From assembly GCA_019694315.1 (NCBI GenBank), contig JAIBCE010000012.1, positions 1 to 51,352 of the forward strand: a DNA stretch of 51,352 nucleotides, in the 5' to 3' direction. A model generated the notes under the pieces. That model saw nothing but the letters and a program-made list of their open reading frames with translations. It ran no database searches and was not told where the DNA came from. The position numbers and the translations under genes were made by a program. Shown piece by piece: positions 36,540-47,184 of this stretch (position 1 is the stretch's first letter; every line of letters starts with the position of its first letter). The DNA is from Sandaracinaceae bacterium (GTDB lineage Bacteria > Myxococcota_A > Polyangia > Polyangiales > Sandaracinaceae).

Positions 36540-37760
36540 TCAGGGCGTGTAGTGGCGTGAGAAGAGCAGCGACACGATCGCGCGCACATCGGCCGGAGGG
36601 GGCCAGAAGCGGTAGATCGTGTGTGACGTGAGGCCGTTGCGGCCGTCGAGGAAGTCGCGCACCTGGCCGCGGAGGGCGGACTTCATGATCACGCCCGCGA
36701 ACACGGCGTGGATGTGCGGGGCCTCGCTCGCGGGCCAGCCATCGGCGCCGGGCTGTCGGTACCAGGCGGCGAAGCCGTTGTCGCCCAGGCGCTGGAGGAG
36801 CGCGCGGATCTCGCTGCTCGTGAGGTCGCGCGTGGAGAGATCGACCGCGGCCGTGTACGCGAGCCCGTCGGCGGTGCCATCGGCGGCGTGATAGCCGGCC
36901 GAAGCAGGCGCGCTGCCGATCGTCTGCGTGATGCGCGACGCGCTCACGCCCGCACAGCGGAGGCGATCCGAGGCCTCGGGGTGCAGGCCCGCGTGGAGCA
37001 GCGGACGCGAGGGGCACGCAGCCCACCCGGGATCCGCGGGCGTCGCGCGCGAGACGCACGCGTCGGGGGTGCCGGTCGCCATCTCGGCGCAGCCCTCGGC
37101 ACAGTCCTCGAGGACGACCCAGCGACCGGCGTCGCAGCCGAGCAGGTCGTCGTCGTGCTCGGGCACGAGCGGCACGCGACAGGGCACGTCGAGCCCGAGC
37201 GCATGACGGGCCGCGCTCGCGCCGCACCACGACACGCGGACGAAGCAGTCGCAGACGGGGAGCTCGCACGCGGCGCTCGCGCCCGTCTCGCCAGACGCGC
37301 AGCCCGCGGTGCATCGCTCGCCCGCGGACCACACGTCGCCCGCGCAGGTGAAGAGTCGATCGCCCGTGGCCGCGACTCCGTCGACCACGCAGCCGGCAGC
37401 CTCGGCGAGCGCCGCGAGCTCGCTCTCGCAGTACGTGCCCTCGCCCGCGAGACAAGGACATGCCGGTGGGCGCCACACATCGTCCGACGGCGGGGCATCG
37501 GTTCGGCGCGACGCGTCGACGTGGTCGACCACGGCGTCCGCGCTGCGCCCCGCGTCGGTGATCGGCGCCTCGAGCCGCGCAGTGCAGCCTGCACAGCCGA
37601 GCACCGCGAGCACGAGACAGAGGAGCGCGCCGCGCGGACCCGAGGCGGCATGTCGGGGCGCCCGAGGCCCGAGGGACGTCCAGTCGCTGGGCAGATGGGA
37701 GGCCGAGATCCGTGGGCGATCCGAGCGATCACGCCGCGGCGGGCGAGACGAGGGGGACAT
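36540..37760 (-). CDS. Cys-rich lipoprotein with C-terminal His-motif domain
   Basis: A 406-aa protein if ATG 37760 is used; this start leaves about 40 basic residues before the hydrophobic lipoprotein signal (GALLCLVLAVLGCAGC), so translation may begin later. The middle part (about 85-240) has many cysteines in pairs (PACPCLAG, CDCFVRVSWC). The C-terminal domain (about 300-406; LTSSEIRALLQRLGDNGFAAWYR, EAPHIHAVFAG, KSALRGQVRDFLDGRNGL) recurs in secreted myxobacterial proteins. Its HIH motif could bind metal, as in some M15-like peptidases, but that is a guess. It lies downstream of the ceramidase-like gene on the same strand. Confidence 0.72.
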   Translation of the reverse strand: MSPSSRPPRRDRSDRPRISASHLPSDWTSLGPRAPRHAASGPRGALLCLVLAVLGCAGCTARLEAPITDAGRSADAVVDHVDASRRTDAPPSDDVWRPPACPCLAGEGTYCESELAALAEAAGCVVDGVAATGDRLFTCAGDVWSAGERCTAGCASGETGASAACELPVCDCFVRVSWCGASAARHALGLDVPCRVPLVPEHDDDLLGCDAGRWVVLEDCAEGCAEMATGTPDACVSRATPADPGWAACPSRPLLHAGLHPEASDRLRCAGVSASRITQTIGSAPASAGYHAADGTADGLAYTAAVDLSTRDLTSSEIRALLQRLGDNGFAAWYRQPGADGWPASEAPHIHAVFAGVIMKSALRGQVRDFLDGRNGLTSHTIYRFWPPPADVRAIVSLLFSRHYTP

Positions 37761-37915
37761 CGTCCGCGCAACCAGCACGCCGCGTGCCGTCTTCGACGTG
37801 CCCCTTCGTCCGGGCCTGCGTGAGGCGTGGAGGCGACGCGCGTGCGGCGTGATGTGGTGGATCGCGGCCGACCTCGCGGCCGACGTCGCGCACGCGCCTA
37901 CGACGGGATCCGCCC

Positions 37916-40492
37916 TCACGGCGACGCGCGGCCCTCGTTGCCGAAGCGGTCGCGCACGATCACCTCGATCACGCGCCCGCTGCCGCTCGGGGTGACGCGT
38001 ACGATGCCTGGGCTGGCGAGGGGCGCGCTCTGCGTCTCGGAGCCGCCGCCTTCTTGCAGGAGCTCGATCTCGAGCGGCCCCGCCAGCACGGGGACGTCGT
38101 GATCCGCGGGCCCTTCGAGATCGAGCAGGCGCCAGCCCTCGCGCGGCTGATAGCGCGCGTCGATCGCAATCGAGGTGCCCTCGACGCTCGCGTGCACGTC
38201 GATCGCGCCCGGAACCACCTCGAACGGCGCGCTGTCGACGACGTAGTCGCGGCCCTCGACGTGAAAGCGATAGCGCCCGAGCGGAAGGCCCGCGCGATCC
38301 TCGAGCACGCCGTGCTCCCAGCTCACCGCCTGCCACTCGAGCGTCCAGTAGTGCGTGCGCGGCTCGCCTGCGGTGTAGAGCAGCGGGAGCGGCGTCCACA
38401 CGAGGAGGAGATCGCGATCCTCGACCACACGGCCGCTCCGCCGCACCACCGGTTGGAAGACACCGTCGACCTCGCGCTCGAGGCGCACGTGCGGCGTCGC
38501 AGTCATCGGATCCTCACCGATCCACACGAAGCGCGCGACGCCCGTGACGCGCTCGACGCGCGCGCTCGGCTGCGCCGTGAGCGGATGGATGCCACGACGC
38601 ATCCACACCTCGGTGGGGATGGTCTCGGGGATCTCGCCCGCGCGCGGCGCAGGGTCCGCGTCGGGCACCCCGGTGTCGGTGAAGCTCGGTGCTACGACAC
38701 GGTCGGCACCACCCGCGGCCGCGTCCTCACGCACGTCGGTCGCGGCGAGCGCGAGCAGCTCGACGATGCGCTCCCCGAGGTACTCGCCCTCGAGTGGGCC
38801 CCAGCTGTTGATCGAGGGCTCGTAGCCTCCGCGCAGCCAGTCCTCGGGCGTGAGCAGATAGCCGTTGTGCCCGAGCGCGTAGCCGATGACGAAGGTCCGC
38901 CCGGGCGGAAACGGCGAGCGCGCCACGACCGCGTCGCGCCAGAGCGTGACGGGCTCTCCCGGCGCGAGGCCGAAGAGGAAGTCGCCCAGACGCCACGCGC
39001 CCACCGTGGTGCGCGTGCCCGAGCAGATGGGCATGCGACCGAACTCGAACGAGAGCGCGGGGCCGAGCACGCGCGTCACGCGCGGGATCGACGCGCAGCT
39101 GCCATAGGGGAAGAGGCCCTCCGTGTTGGGCAAGCGCGCGATGGGCAGCTGAGGATCGGCGTCGTCGCCGCAGAGCGAAGCGCCACCGGGCGCGTTGAAC
39201 TCGTCGATCGGGCTCGCGACGGTGAGCCCGTCGGCCTCGAACACCACGCGATCGCACGCGCGCGTCCCGTCCCAGGGCGCATACGAGAGCGCACCACCAC
39301 GCACGGTGAAGGTCTCCCAGCTCGGTCCCATTTCGACCGATCGCGTGACCATCTCCATCGCGAGCGTGTCCTGCATCGCAGACCCCGCGCGCTCCCACGC
39401 CTCCATGATCTCCGCCGTGGCGAAGCGCGCGCACTCCTCGTTGCGCGCGAAGTCCCACTGCGGCTCCTCGTCGGCGAAGCGCAGGTGCCCGTGGCTCGCG
39501 CCGAGCACGTCTCCCGCGGCGCCCTGCACGTGCATGACGAGCACCTCGCGATCGAATTGCTCCTCGATCGCGTGATCGAAGGCGCCGCTCGCGTCGGTGG
39601 AGAAGACCGCCACGTCGTCGTCGAGGATCGCGGAGTGCACGCCGAAGATCGGCACGATCGCGAGCGGCTCGCCGTCCACGCGATCGACGCGGATCACGGC
39701 GAGCCGCTCGTCGGCGCGCTCTTGGCCACCGAAGAGATCGTCGTTCTCGTCGCGGCGGTCGTAGCTGACGTGGTGCTCGGGATCGAAGTGCTCGTTCGTC
39801 GCGATGCCGATGCGTGCGGGCACGCGTGACGCGAGCGCTTCCTCGGCCGCGCCGACGAGCGCCTCGACGAGCGCAGCGCGGACGCTCGCGCGCACGGGCC
39901 CCGCGCCCACCTGGAATTTGAGGTCCGCGGAGAACGAGCCCGGGGCGGTGTGACTGTGCGTGCTCGTCCAGATCACCTTGCCGGCGAGCTCGGGCCCGAG
40001 GCGCTCGGTCACCTCGTGCGTGATCGTGTCGTCGGCGAAGATGAGGTCGGTGCGCAGGAGCACCACGGTCTCGTCGCCCGCGGTGATCGCGAGGGCCTTG
40101 GCGTGCGGGATGGTCTCGATGCCCACCGACGGCGTGAAGCTCCCCGAGAGGCGCACGTCGCGCGCGTCGATCGTGCCTTGTGAGCCGAAGAGGTTCGCTC
40201 GAGACGTGTTGCCGCCGAGCGCCACGCCGATGGGTGCCTCGATGGCGCGGATGGCCACGCCCGCCCGCACGGCCCCGGGTGTGACCGTGCCTCCTGCGCG
40301 AGCGGTCGCGGGCAGCGGCGCGTAGGTGCAGTGATCGGTGGGCAGCGGCGTGACGGGCCCCGCATCGATCACCGGGGCATCGTCGCGGAGGGGAGCGTCG
40401 GAGCTCGCATCGTCGGGCGTGGAGCCGGGCTCGCAGGCGGTGAGGCTCGCGGTGAGGATCAGCGCGAGCAGGGCGCGTCGTCGTCGCAGCAT
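37916..40492 (-). CDS. Neutral/alkaline ceramidase-like lipoprotein
   Basis: An 858-aa exported lipoprotein (MLRRRRALLALILTASLTAC, Cys20). From about residue 55 it follows the neutral/alkaline non-lysosomal ceramidase fold: VRAGVAIRAIEAPIGVALGG, a zinc-site-like WTSTHSHTAPG, a second histidine region IFGVHSAILDDD, and VQGAAGDVLGASHG, which corresponds to the NSGDVSPN nucleophile region of known ceramidases but differs from it. The C-terminal 250 residues form Ig-like domains. Family members hydrolyse the amide of ceramide; the divergent nucleophile loop makes the exact activity uncertain. ATG 40492 is chosen because it starts the signal peptide. It could act on prey or environmental sphingolipids. 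Confidence 0.82.
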   Translation of the reverse strand: MLRRRRALLALILTASLTACEPGSTPDDASSDAPLRDDAPVIDAGPVTPLPTDHCTYAPLPATARAGGTVTPGAVRAGVAIRAIEAPIGVALGGNTSRANLFGSQGTIDARDVRLSGSFTPSVGIETIPHAKALAITAGDETVVLLRTDLIFADDTITHEVTERLGPELAGKVIWTSTHSHTAPGSFSADLKFQVGAGPVRASVRAALVEALVGAAEEALASRVPARIGIATNEHFDPEHHVSYDRRDENDDLFGGQERADERLAVIRVDRVDGEPLAIVPIFGVHSAILDDDVAVFSTDASGAFDHAIEEQFDREVLVMHVQGAAGDVLGASHGHLRFADEEPQWDFARNEECARFATAEIMEAWERAGSAMQDTLAMEMVTRSVEMGPSWETFTVRGGALSYAPWDGTRACDRVVFEADGLTVASPIDEFNAPGGASLCGDDADPQLPIARLPNTEGLFPYGSCASIPRVTRVLGPALSFEFGRMPICSGTRTTVGAWRLGDFLFGLAPGEPVTLWRDAVVARSPFPPGRTFVIGYALGHNGYLLTPEDWLRGGYEPSINSWGPLEGEYLGERIVELLALAATDVREDAAAGGADRVVAPSFTDTGVPDADPAPRAGEIPETIPTEVWMRRGIHPLTAQPSARVERVTGVARFVWIGEDPMTATPHVRLEREVDGVFQPVVRRSGRVVEDRDLLLVWTPLPLLYTAGEPRTHYWTLEWQAVSWEHGVLEDRAGLPLGRYRFHVEGRDYVVDSAPFEVVPGAIDVHASVEGTSIAIDARYQPREGWRLLDLEGPADHDVPVLAGPLEIELLQEGGGSETQSAPLASPGIVRVTPSGSGRVIEVIVRDRFGNEGRASP

Positions 40493-40678
40493 GGGAAGCA
40501 CGCGAGCGTAGGGGAGCACGTTGCGTGCGGTCACCTGCGCCGATGGCGCGCACTTGTGCGAGATCACCGTCGAGCGCTGCGACAATCCCTCGTGAGGGAC
40601 GTGCGAGCGCGGGCGTCGGGCGCATTTCGTGACAGAACCGGGCGCGTGGATCTCTGGCTCCTCCAGGCCGCGCGGGTG

Positions 40679-41977
40679 ATGACGGGGCGTCGGCCACGCA
40701 AGTCGCGCACGAGCGCGGGCAGCTCCCTCGACGAGCTCGTGTCCGCAGGGCCCAACGACGCGCTCGCGGAGGTCGGCCTCGATCCCTCGCTGCGCTTCAC
40801 GCTGCGGCTCGCGCGCGGCCTCATCTCGTATGGGATGCCTGCCTATCGCGTGGAGGACGCGCTCGAGCGCGTGGCCGACGCGCTCGAGCTCGAGATCGAC
40901 GTCTTCTGCACGCCCACCGCGCTGATCGTCACGCTCGCGAGTGAGCAGGAGGCCAAGACGCGCGTGCTCCGCGTCTCGCCGGGCGCGACGGATCTGGAGA
41001 AGCTCTCGGCGCTCTACGAGCTCGTGGGCCGCGTGGAGCGTCGTGAGCTCTCGCCTGCCGACGCGGCCGCGCGCCTCGACACGATCCTCGCCAAGCCCGC
41101 GCGCTACGGCGACGTCTCCACCGCGCTCGCGTACGCGCTCGTGTCCGCGGTGTCGGCCACGCTCCTCGGCGGTGGGGGCTACGACATCCCCTTCGCGGGC
41201 CTCCTCGGCCTCGTGGTGGGCGTGCTCGAGGCGCTCGCGAAGAAGGTGCCTTCGCTCGCGCGTCTCCTTCCTGCGATCGCGTCGTTCACGGTCTCGTTCG
41301 GCGCGACCTTCATCGCCGTCGAGGGCCTCGCGGTGAGGCCCTCCGTGCTGCTCCTGGCCGCGACCCTCGTGCTCCTTCCGGGGCTCACGCTCACCACCGC
41401 GATGGTCGAGCTCGCCACGGCGCACCTCGTGTCCGGTACCTCGCGCCTGATGGCGGCGGTGGTGACCTTTCTCCAGCTCGGCTTCGGCGTGGCGCTCGGA
41501 CGGCACGTCGCCGATCTGCTCCCGCACGTGCCGCGTGTGCGCGAGGCGCCCGATCTGCCGTGGTGGACGGAGCTCGCCGCGCCCTTCGCTGCGGCGCTCT
41601 CGTTCTCGGTGCTCCTGCGCGCCAAGCCCGAGGATCGTGGGTGGATCCTGCTCTCTGCAGGCATCTCGCTCGCAGGCTCGCGCCTGGGCGGCTGGCTCCT
41701 CGGCGCCGAGCTCGGGGCGTTCGTGGCGGCGATGCTCGTGGCCTCGGCCGCGCACCTCTTCGCGCGCCTCAAGGATCGGCCGATCGCGCTCATCCTCACG
41801 CCGGGCATCCTGTTCCTGGTGCCGGGCAGCGTGGGCTTCCTCAGCGTGCGCTCGCTCCTCGAGGGCGATGTGTCGACCGCGATCGAGACGGGCTTTCGGA
41901 TGCTGCTCATCGCCTTCGCGATCGCCGCCGGCATGCTCGTGGCCACCGCCGCGGTCCCGCCGCGCAAGCCGATCTGA
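40679..41977 (+). CDS. ThrE-family threonine/serine exporter-like membrane protein
   Basis: A 432-aa inner-membrane protein with the complete ThrE architecture in one chain: a cytosolic N-terminal part (LRFTLRLARGLISYGMPAYRVEDALERVADALEL, quoted for recognition in two halves of the same helix pair), then about ten membrane helices. The first five belong to the ThrE (PF06738) half and the last five to the ThrE_2 (PF12821) half. Corynebacterium ThrE exports threonine and serine; substrate here is inferred from family only. ATG 40679 is used; a GTG at 40676 and another at 40646 are possible. Divergent from the ceramidase-like gene. Confidence 0.87.
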   Translation: MTGRRPRKSRTSAGSSLDELVSAGPNDALAEVGLDPSLRFTLRLARGLISYGMPAYRVEDALERVADALELEIDVFCTPTALIVTLASEQEAKTRVLRVSPGATDLEKLSALYELVGRVERRELSPADAAARLDTILAKPARYGDVSTALAYALVSAVSATLLGGGGYDIPFAGLLGLVVGVLEALAKKVPSLARLLPAIASFTVSFGATFIAVEGLAVRPSVLLLAATLVLLPGLTLTTAMVELATAHLVSGTSRLMAAVVTFLQLGFGVALGRHVADLLPHVPRVREAPDLPWWTELAAPFAAALSFSVLLRAKPEDRGWILLSAGISLAGSRLGGWLLGAELGAFVAAMLVASAAHLFARLKDRPIALILTPGILFLVPGSVGFLSVRSLLEGDVSTAIETGFRMLLIAFAIAAGMLVATAAVPPRKPI

Positions 41978-41990
41978 CGAGCCTCGAGAA

Positions 41991-42008
41991 CGCCCTGTTT
42001 CGTGGGCG
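41991..42008 (-). repeat. Copy of the CGCCCACGAAACAGGGCG motif (minus strand)
   Basis: Read on the minus strand this is the exact consensus. It lies between the convergent stops of the exporter (41977) and the BAM-domain gene (42043), where its 5-bp stem could help end transcription. Confidence 0.65.
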
Positions 42009-42042
42009 ATTCGTGTGACGCATGGCCCGTCGCGCGACGCCC

Positions 42043-42723
42043 TCACTTCAGCACGGCGGGATCGTCGCTGGCGTAGAGGCCGTCGTTGGCGGGCTCGAGC
42101 ACGAGGCGCTTCTTGCGGGGCGCGTCGCGAAAGCCTGCCTGGCCCATGTCCACAGCACCGGCGTCGGGATCGTCCTCCCAGCGCGCGACGCCGAGCACCG
42201 CGACGGTCTCGCCCAGCGCGAGCACGCCCTCGCGGTAGCGCATGGACTTGTTGAGGCCGAGGAAGTTGGTGCTCTCCTTGCCGTGCTCGGCGAGATAGGC
42301 CTCGAGCTCCGGGGTCGCGTCGTTGAGGAAGCCCGAGCCCTGCTCCTCGTCGAGCTCCACGAGGAGCTTGCTCTGCGCCGCCTCGATGCGCGCACGCCCC
42401 GACTCATCCTCGAGCACGAAGCGCACGGACTCGCGTTGATCGATCGTGCTCACCCAGTGACTCGACTTGCCCGTGGACTGCTTCGTCTCGACGAGCACGC
42501 GAAAGGCCACGCAGCGCCGGTGCGAGAGCGGCGCGTCGAGCGCCGGATCGAGCTCCACCACACGACCCACGAGTCGCACGAGCTCCCCGTCGATGGCCGC
42601 GGAGACGTTGCTGCGAGGCACACGCAGCATGGCGCGGCGGGTCTGCGCCGCCTCGGAGAAGAACATCGCCGCGAGGCCCACCACCACGACGACCACGAGC
42701 GCGATCACGAGGAAGAGCTCCAT
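42043..42723 (-). CDS. BAM/GIDE-domain membrane protein
   Basis: A 226-aa protein with an N-terminal membrane helix (about 2-24, ELFLVIALVVVVVVGLAAMFF). A cytosolic domain of the BAM (beside-a-membrane) or GIDE type follows: VRLVGRVVELDPALDAPLSHRRCVAFRVLVE, DESGRARIEAAQSKLLVEL and YREGVLALGETVAVLGVARW. In eukaryotes this domain is found in the MULAN/MAPL ubiquitin ligase; bacterial members lack the RING finger, and this one does too. Function in bacteria is unknown; membrane quality control or scaffolding has been suggested for related proteins. Confidence 0.75.
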   Translation of the reverse strand: MELFLVIALVVVVVVGLAAMFFSEAAQTRRAMLRVPRSNVSAAIDGELVRLVGRVVELDPALDAPLSHRRCVAFRVLVETKQSTGKSSHWVSTIDQRESVRFVLEDESGRARIEAAQSKLLVELDEEQGSGFLNDATPELEAYLAEHGKESTNFLGLNKSMRYREGVLALGETVAVLGVARWEDDPDAGAVDMGQAGFRDAPRKKRLVLEPANDGLYASDDPAVLK

Positions 42724-42785
42724 GGCGCGAGGATGCCATCGACGCGCTCCTCGCGTCGCTCGGTCATCCGCCTCGCGCGCCGCGA

Positions 42786-42804
42786 GCCTCACGAAAACAG
42801 GGCG
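42786..42804 (+). repeat. Diverged copy of the CGCCCACGAAACAGGGCG motif
   Basis: GCCTCACGAAAACAGGGCG keeps ACGAAA-ACAGGGCG but loses much of the left arm. It lies 115 bases upstream of the small membrane protein gene, before a run of nine T (42820-42828). Confidence 0.45.
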
Positions 42805-42918
42805 AACCGAACGCCGGTCTTTTTTTTTGTTACTCGCGGCGACGACCCGTGTCCTTCCAGAAGAGGCCCGCAGCGAAGGCCTCGCACCCAAGAAACGGAA
42901 GAAGAAGGAGAACGAGTC

Positions 42919-43338
42919 ATGGCCATCATCGCAACGCTCATCGGGATCGCAGGCGGCCTGCTCGCGATGTCCTCGCTCGTCGCGAAGCGCGCTCCGAACG
43001 CAGCCGAGGCGCTCGCGAAGCTCGCGCCCTACCAGGGCACGATCGGCATCATCATGTTCGGCTGGGGCGTCTGGGAGCTGATCCACGCCGTCACGGGGAT
43101 CGGGGCCCTCTCGAGCACGCCGCTGCTCTGGATCTTCGGCCTCGTGTCCGGCATCGCCGACTTCTCGGTGGGCCTGCTCCTCGGCTTCGGGATGGTCTCG
43201 ACCTACGTCTTCCGCGGCAACGCGCAGGCCATCGAGAAGGGCACGATGCTCCGCGACAAGCTCGCGGCCTTCCAGGTGCCGCTCGGCGCGCTCGCGATCC
43301 TCGTGTCGGCCGCGTACGGCGCGCTCTGGTACGTCTGA
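42919..43338 (+). CDS. Small four-helix membrane protein
   Basis: A 139-aa protein with four predicted membrane helices (about 2-20, 40-60, 66-92 and 117-138). No family is recognised. The start ATG 42919 has a strong ribosome site (AAGGAG, 42904-42909), one of the clearest in the window, suggesting good expression. The 195-base upstream region contains the ACGAAAACAGGGCG motif copy and a T9 run, so the promoter is probably there. Confidence 0.8.
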   Translation: MAIIATLIGIAGGLLAMSSLVAKRAPNAAEALAKLAPYQGTIGIIMFGWGVWELIHAVTGIGALSSTPLLWIFGLVSGIADFSVGLLLGFGMVSTYVFRGNAQAIEKGTMLRDKLAAFQVPLGALAILVSAAYGALWYV

Positions 43339-43383
43339 GCTCTGCGCGCCGTTCGGCGCGCGCTCGGGGGCTCGAGCTCCCCG

Positions 43384-44253
43384 TCACTCGCGCCAGTCGA
43401 GGTGTGACCGGAGGCTCACGTCGAGCCGACTCTGGATGAGGCGCAGCACGCTCTGCACCTCGACATCGCGCAAGCCCAGCGCGCCCGCCATCCTCGCGCG
43501 AGTCTGCTCCGCGAGGGTGGCGCGGGCGCGATCGATCCAGCGATGGACGGTCACGCGGTGCACGCCGTGGAGCGTGCCGATGTGCTCCATCGTCAGGCCG
43601 TCGAGGTAGTGCTGGCGCAGGAGGTTGCGCTCGCTCGGCTCGAGCGTGGCGAGCGCGGCCTTGAACGCGACGCGGAACGCGGCGCTGTAGGCCTCCTTCA
43701 TGCCGTGGAGCTCGCCGTCCACGGGAGCCTGCTCCTCGAGGAGGCGATCCTCGTCCTGCACCTCGCGGCGCACACCGCGCTTGGCGTTGAGCCACGTGCG
43801 CGTGGCAGCGACCTTCACGAAGCGCGCGAGATCCCCGCGCCCCGTGTAGCCGAGCAGGCGCGGCCCGCTCGCGCCATCGCCCACGAGGAGCGCCGTGCGC
43901 AGAGACTGCAGCGCGTCGCGCGCGTCCTCCACCTCGCGACCGAGACGGTGGACGAGCGGCGAGAGCATCGTGTCCTCGAGCGTGCGCAGCGCCTCGGTCT
44001 CGCCCGAGGTCGCACGAAACGCGAGCCAGAGATCGGCCAGGCGCGCGCCACTCCACGGCAGGTGCAGGATGCGGTCGGCGGGCGCCTCTGCATCGAGCTG
44101 CGGCGCGAGCGCGGCGAGGTGCGACACGAACGGCGCGAACAGCGCCTCGCGCCCCGTGAGCGTGGAGCCCAGCGCCGCCTCGAGCGCGCGAGCGAGAGGC
44201 TCCACCTCGTCGTCGGTGCGCGCGAGCCGACGCGCCAGCGCTTCTGCCGACAT
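43384..44253 (-). CDS. ECF-like RNA polymerase sigma factor
   Basis: A 289-aa protein. The C-terminal part is sigma region 4 (about 205-265; LEPSERNLLRQHYLDGLTMEHIGTLHGVHRVTVHRWIDRARATL), preceded by a region 2-like helical part (about 140-185, DLARFVKVAATRTWLNAKRG). The N-terminal 130 residues are longer than in canonical ECF factors, as in several myxobacterial groups. It is divergent from a zinc-finger anti-sigma candidate, with only 17 bases between the annotated starts. Target promoters unknown. Confidence 0.85.
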   Translation of the reverse strand: MSAEALARRLARTDDEVEPLARALEAALGSTLTGREALFAPFVSHLAALAPQLDAEAPADRILHLPWSGARLADLWLAFRATSGETEALRTLEDTMLSPLVHRLGREVEDARDALQSLRTALLVGDGASGPRLLGYTGRGDLARFVKVAATRTWLNAKRGVRREVQDEDRLLEEQAPVDGELHGMKEAYSAAFRVAFKAALATLEPSERNLLRQHYLDGLTMEHIGTLHGVHRVTVHRWIDRARATLAEQTRARMAGALGLRDVEVQSVLRLIQSRLDVSLRSHLDWRE

Positions 44254-44270
44254 GAAAGGACGCTGACACG

Positions 44271-44849
44271 ATGCAAGAGGTCGGGCAATGCTCGCATCCG
44301 ATGGTCGACCTCGACGAGCGAGCTCCGCGGAGCAGCGCATGCCTCGACGACGATCGCGCGCTCGCGCTCGTCGATGGGCAGCTCTCGGTCGAGGCGCGCG
44401 AGGAGATCGAGGCCCACCTCGACGTGTGCGCGAGCTGTCGGCGCTTCGTCTCCGAGCTCGCGAAGGAGAGCTTGTTCGCGAGCCCGGTCGAGGCGCCGAC
44501 CGACCTCGAGCGGACGGGCTATGCGCCCGGACGCTCGAACCTCCTCGAACCGAGCCCCCCGCCACACGAGGCCGCCATCACACGCATCGGCGTCCCCGAC
44601 GCGATCGACACCGCGCCGATCGAGCGCACGAGGAGCGTCTGGCCACGACACGGGCCACGACACGAAGCGCCACGTCGAGCGCGAGCGAGCCCCGCACGCA
44701 AGAAGGCAGCGTCCTCGAAGACTGCGCCCGGTGGCCTGCGAGCGCTGGTGGTCCTCTCCTTCGGCGTGGTGCTCGCGCTCCTGCTCCTCGCGGCGGTCGC
44801 CGGGCTGATCAGCCTCGGCGTGCTCGCCTACGCGATGCTTCGCACGTAG
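44271..44849 (+). CDS. Putative zinc-finger (ZAS/zf-HC2-type) anti-sigma factor
   Basis: A 192-aa protein: N-terminal HxxxCxxC module (His49, Cys53, Cys56, in EAHLDVCASC) with Cys24 upstream. A Pro/Arg-rich linker and one C-terminal membrane helix (about 158-188) follow. This is the layout of anti-sigma factors that hold a sigma factor at the membrane. An ATG at 44301 is an alternative start that would leave room for a promoter between it and the divergent sigma gene. Partnership with that sigma factor is inferred from position. Confidence 0.75.
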   Translation: MQEVGQCSHPMVDLDERAPRSSACLDDDRALALVDGQLSVEAREEIEAHLDVCASCRRFVSELAKESLFASPVEAPTDLERTGYAPGRSNLLEPSPPPHEAAITRIGVPDAIDTAPIERTRSVWPRHGPRHEAPRRARASPARKKAASSKTAPGGLRALVVLSFGVVLALLLLAAVAGLISLGVLAYAMLRT

Positions 44850-44947
44850 AGCCGACGATCACGGCGCATGGTCGAGGCCGCTCGCGTCGACGCGAGCGCA
44901 CGATCCGCGCTGCGAGGGCGGCTTTTCTTGCTACCGTCGCGCCCCGC

Positions 44948-46759
<1,812 letters not shown>

Positions 46760-46808
46760 GAGACCGAGAGACAATCCAAGACGACGCTCTGATGGGGAGC
46801 CGGCCGGC

Positions 46809-46827
46809 GGGGGAGCGAAGCTCCCCC
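46809..46827. repeat. Palindromic GC-rich element
   Basis: GGGGGAGC (46809-46816), loop GAA, GCTCCCCC (46820-46827). It closely resembles the element at 14-32 and lies 50 bases after the acyl-CoA synthetase stop. Confidence 0.7.
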
Positions 46828-46924
46828 TTGAGGCGCGAGCGCTGGAGGAGCGAAGCGACGACGAGCGATGGGGGCGCGGGAAATACGGAGATCGTCACAG
46901 GGTCTCGCTGCAACGTGACGCGCT

Positions 46925-46946
46925 GTTACACCGGGGTGTGACACCC
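46925..46946. promoter_or_regulatory. Overlapping ACACC/GGTGT inverted repeats
   Basis: GTTACACC (46925-46932) and GGTGTGAC (46935-46942) form one inverted repeat. GGGTGT (46934-46939) and ACACCC (46941-46946) form a second that shares the same middle arm. The two foldings exclude each other; alternatively this is a binding site for a dimeric regulator. Confidence 0.4.
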
Positions 46947-46961
46947 TCGGTTGCGCACGAT

Positions 46962-46979
46962 CTCCCATGAAACAGGGCG
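46962..46979 (+). repeat. Copy of the CGCCCACGAAACAGGGCG motif
   Basis: CTCCCATGAAACAGGGCG matches the motif at 15 of 18 positions. It lies about 205 bases upstream of the AgmX-like gene. Confidence 0.6.
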
Positions 46980-47184
46980 AATTCCGCGATCGTCGCGCGT
47001 AGAGGCGGCGCGCGATCCGCGCGATCGTGGGCGCGGGAACCTGGCACGCGGAGTGCTGTCTCTATGCCCAAGAGGACGCGACGCGGATGGGCCGCGAGAG
47101 CTCCTCGGAGACGACGCGTCGGAGCGCTCTCGATCACGAGAGGCCCGATCGCGAACGAGCGCGCACGCGCGAGGGAGAGACGCC

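Larger units (their letters stand above)
46760..47184. other. Intergenic region with palindromic elements
   Basis: No gene is supported. It contains a palindromic element (46809-46827), overlapping inverted repeats built on ACACC/GGTGT (46925-46946), and a copy of the CGCCCACGAAACAGGGCG motif (46962-46979). About 200 bases of GC-rich DNA before the AgmX-like gene show no clear promoter. Confidence 0.6.

Noticed and set aside
37761..38399. Upstream extension of the Cys-rich lipoprotein beyond 37760
   Set aside because: The extension overlaps the ceramidase-like gene and would bury the lipoprotein signal peptide far from the N-terminus.
42811..42828. ACCG-AACGC-CGGT followed by nine T as an intrinsic terminator
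   Set aside because: No plus-strand gene ends upstream; the stem is only four base pairs. It more probably belongs to the promoter region of the small membrane protein gene.
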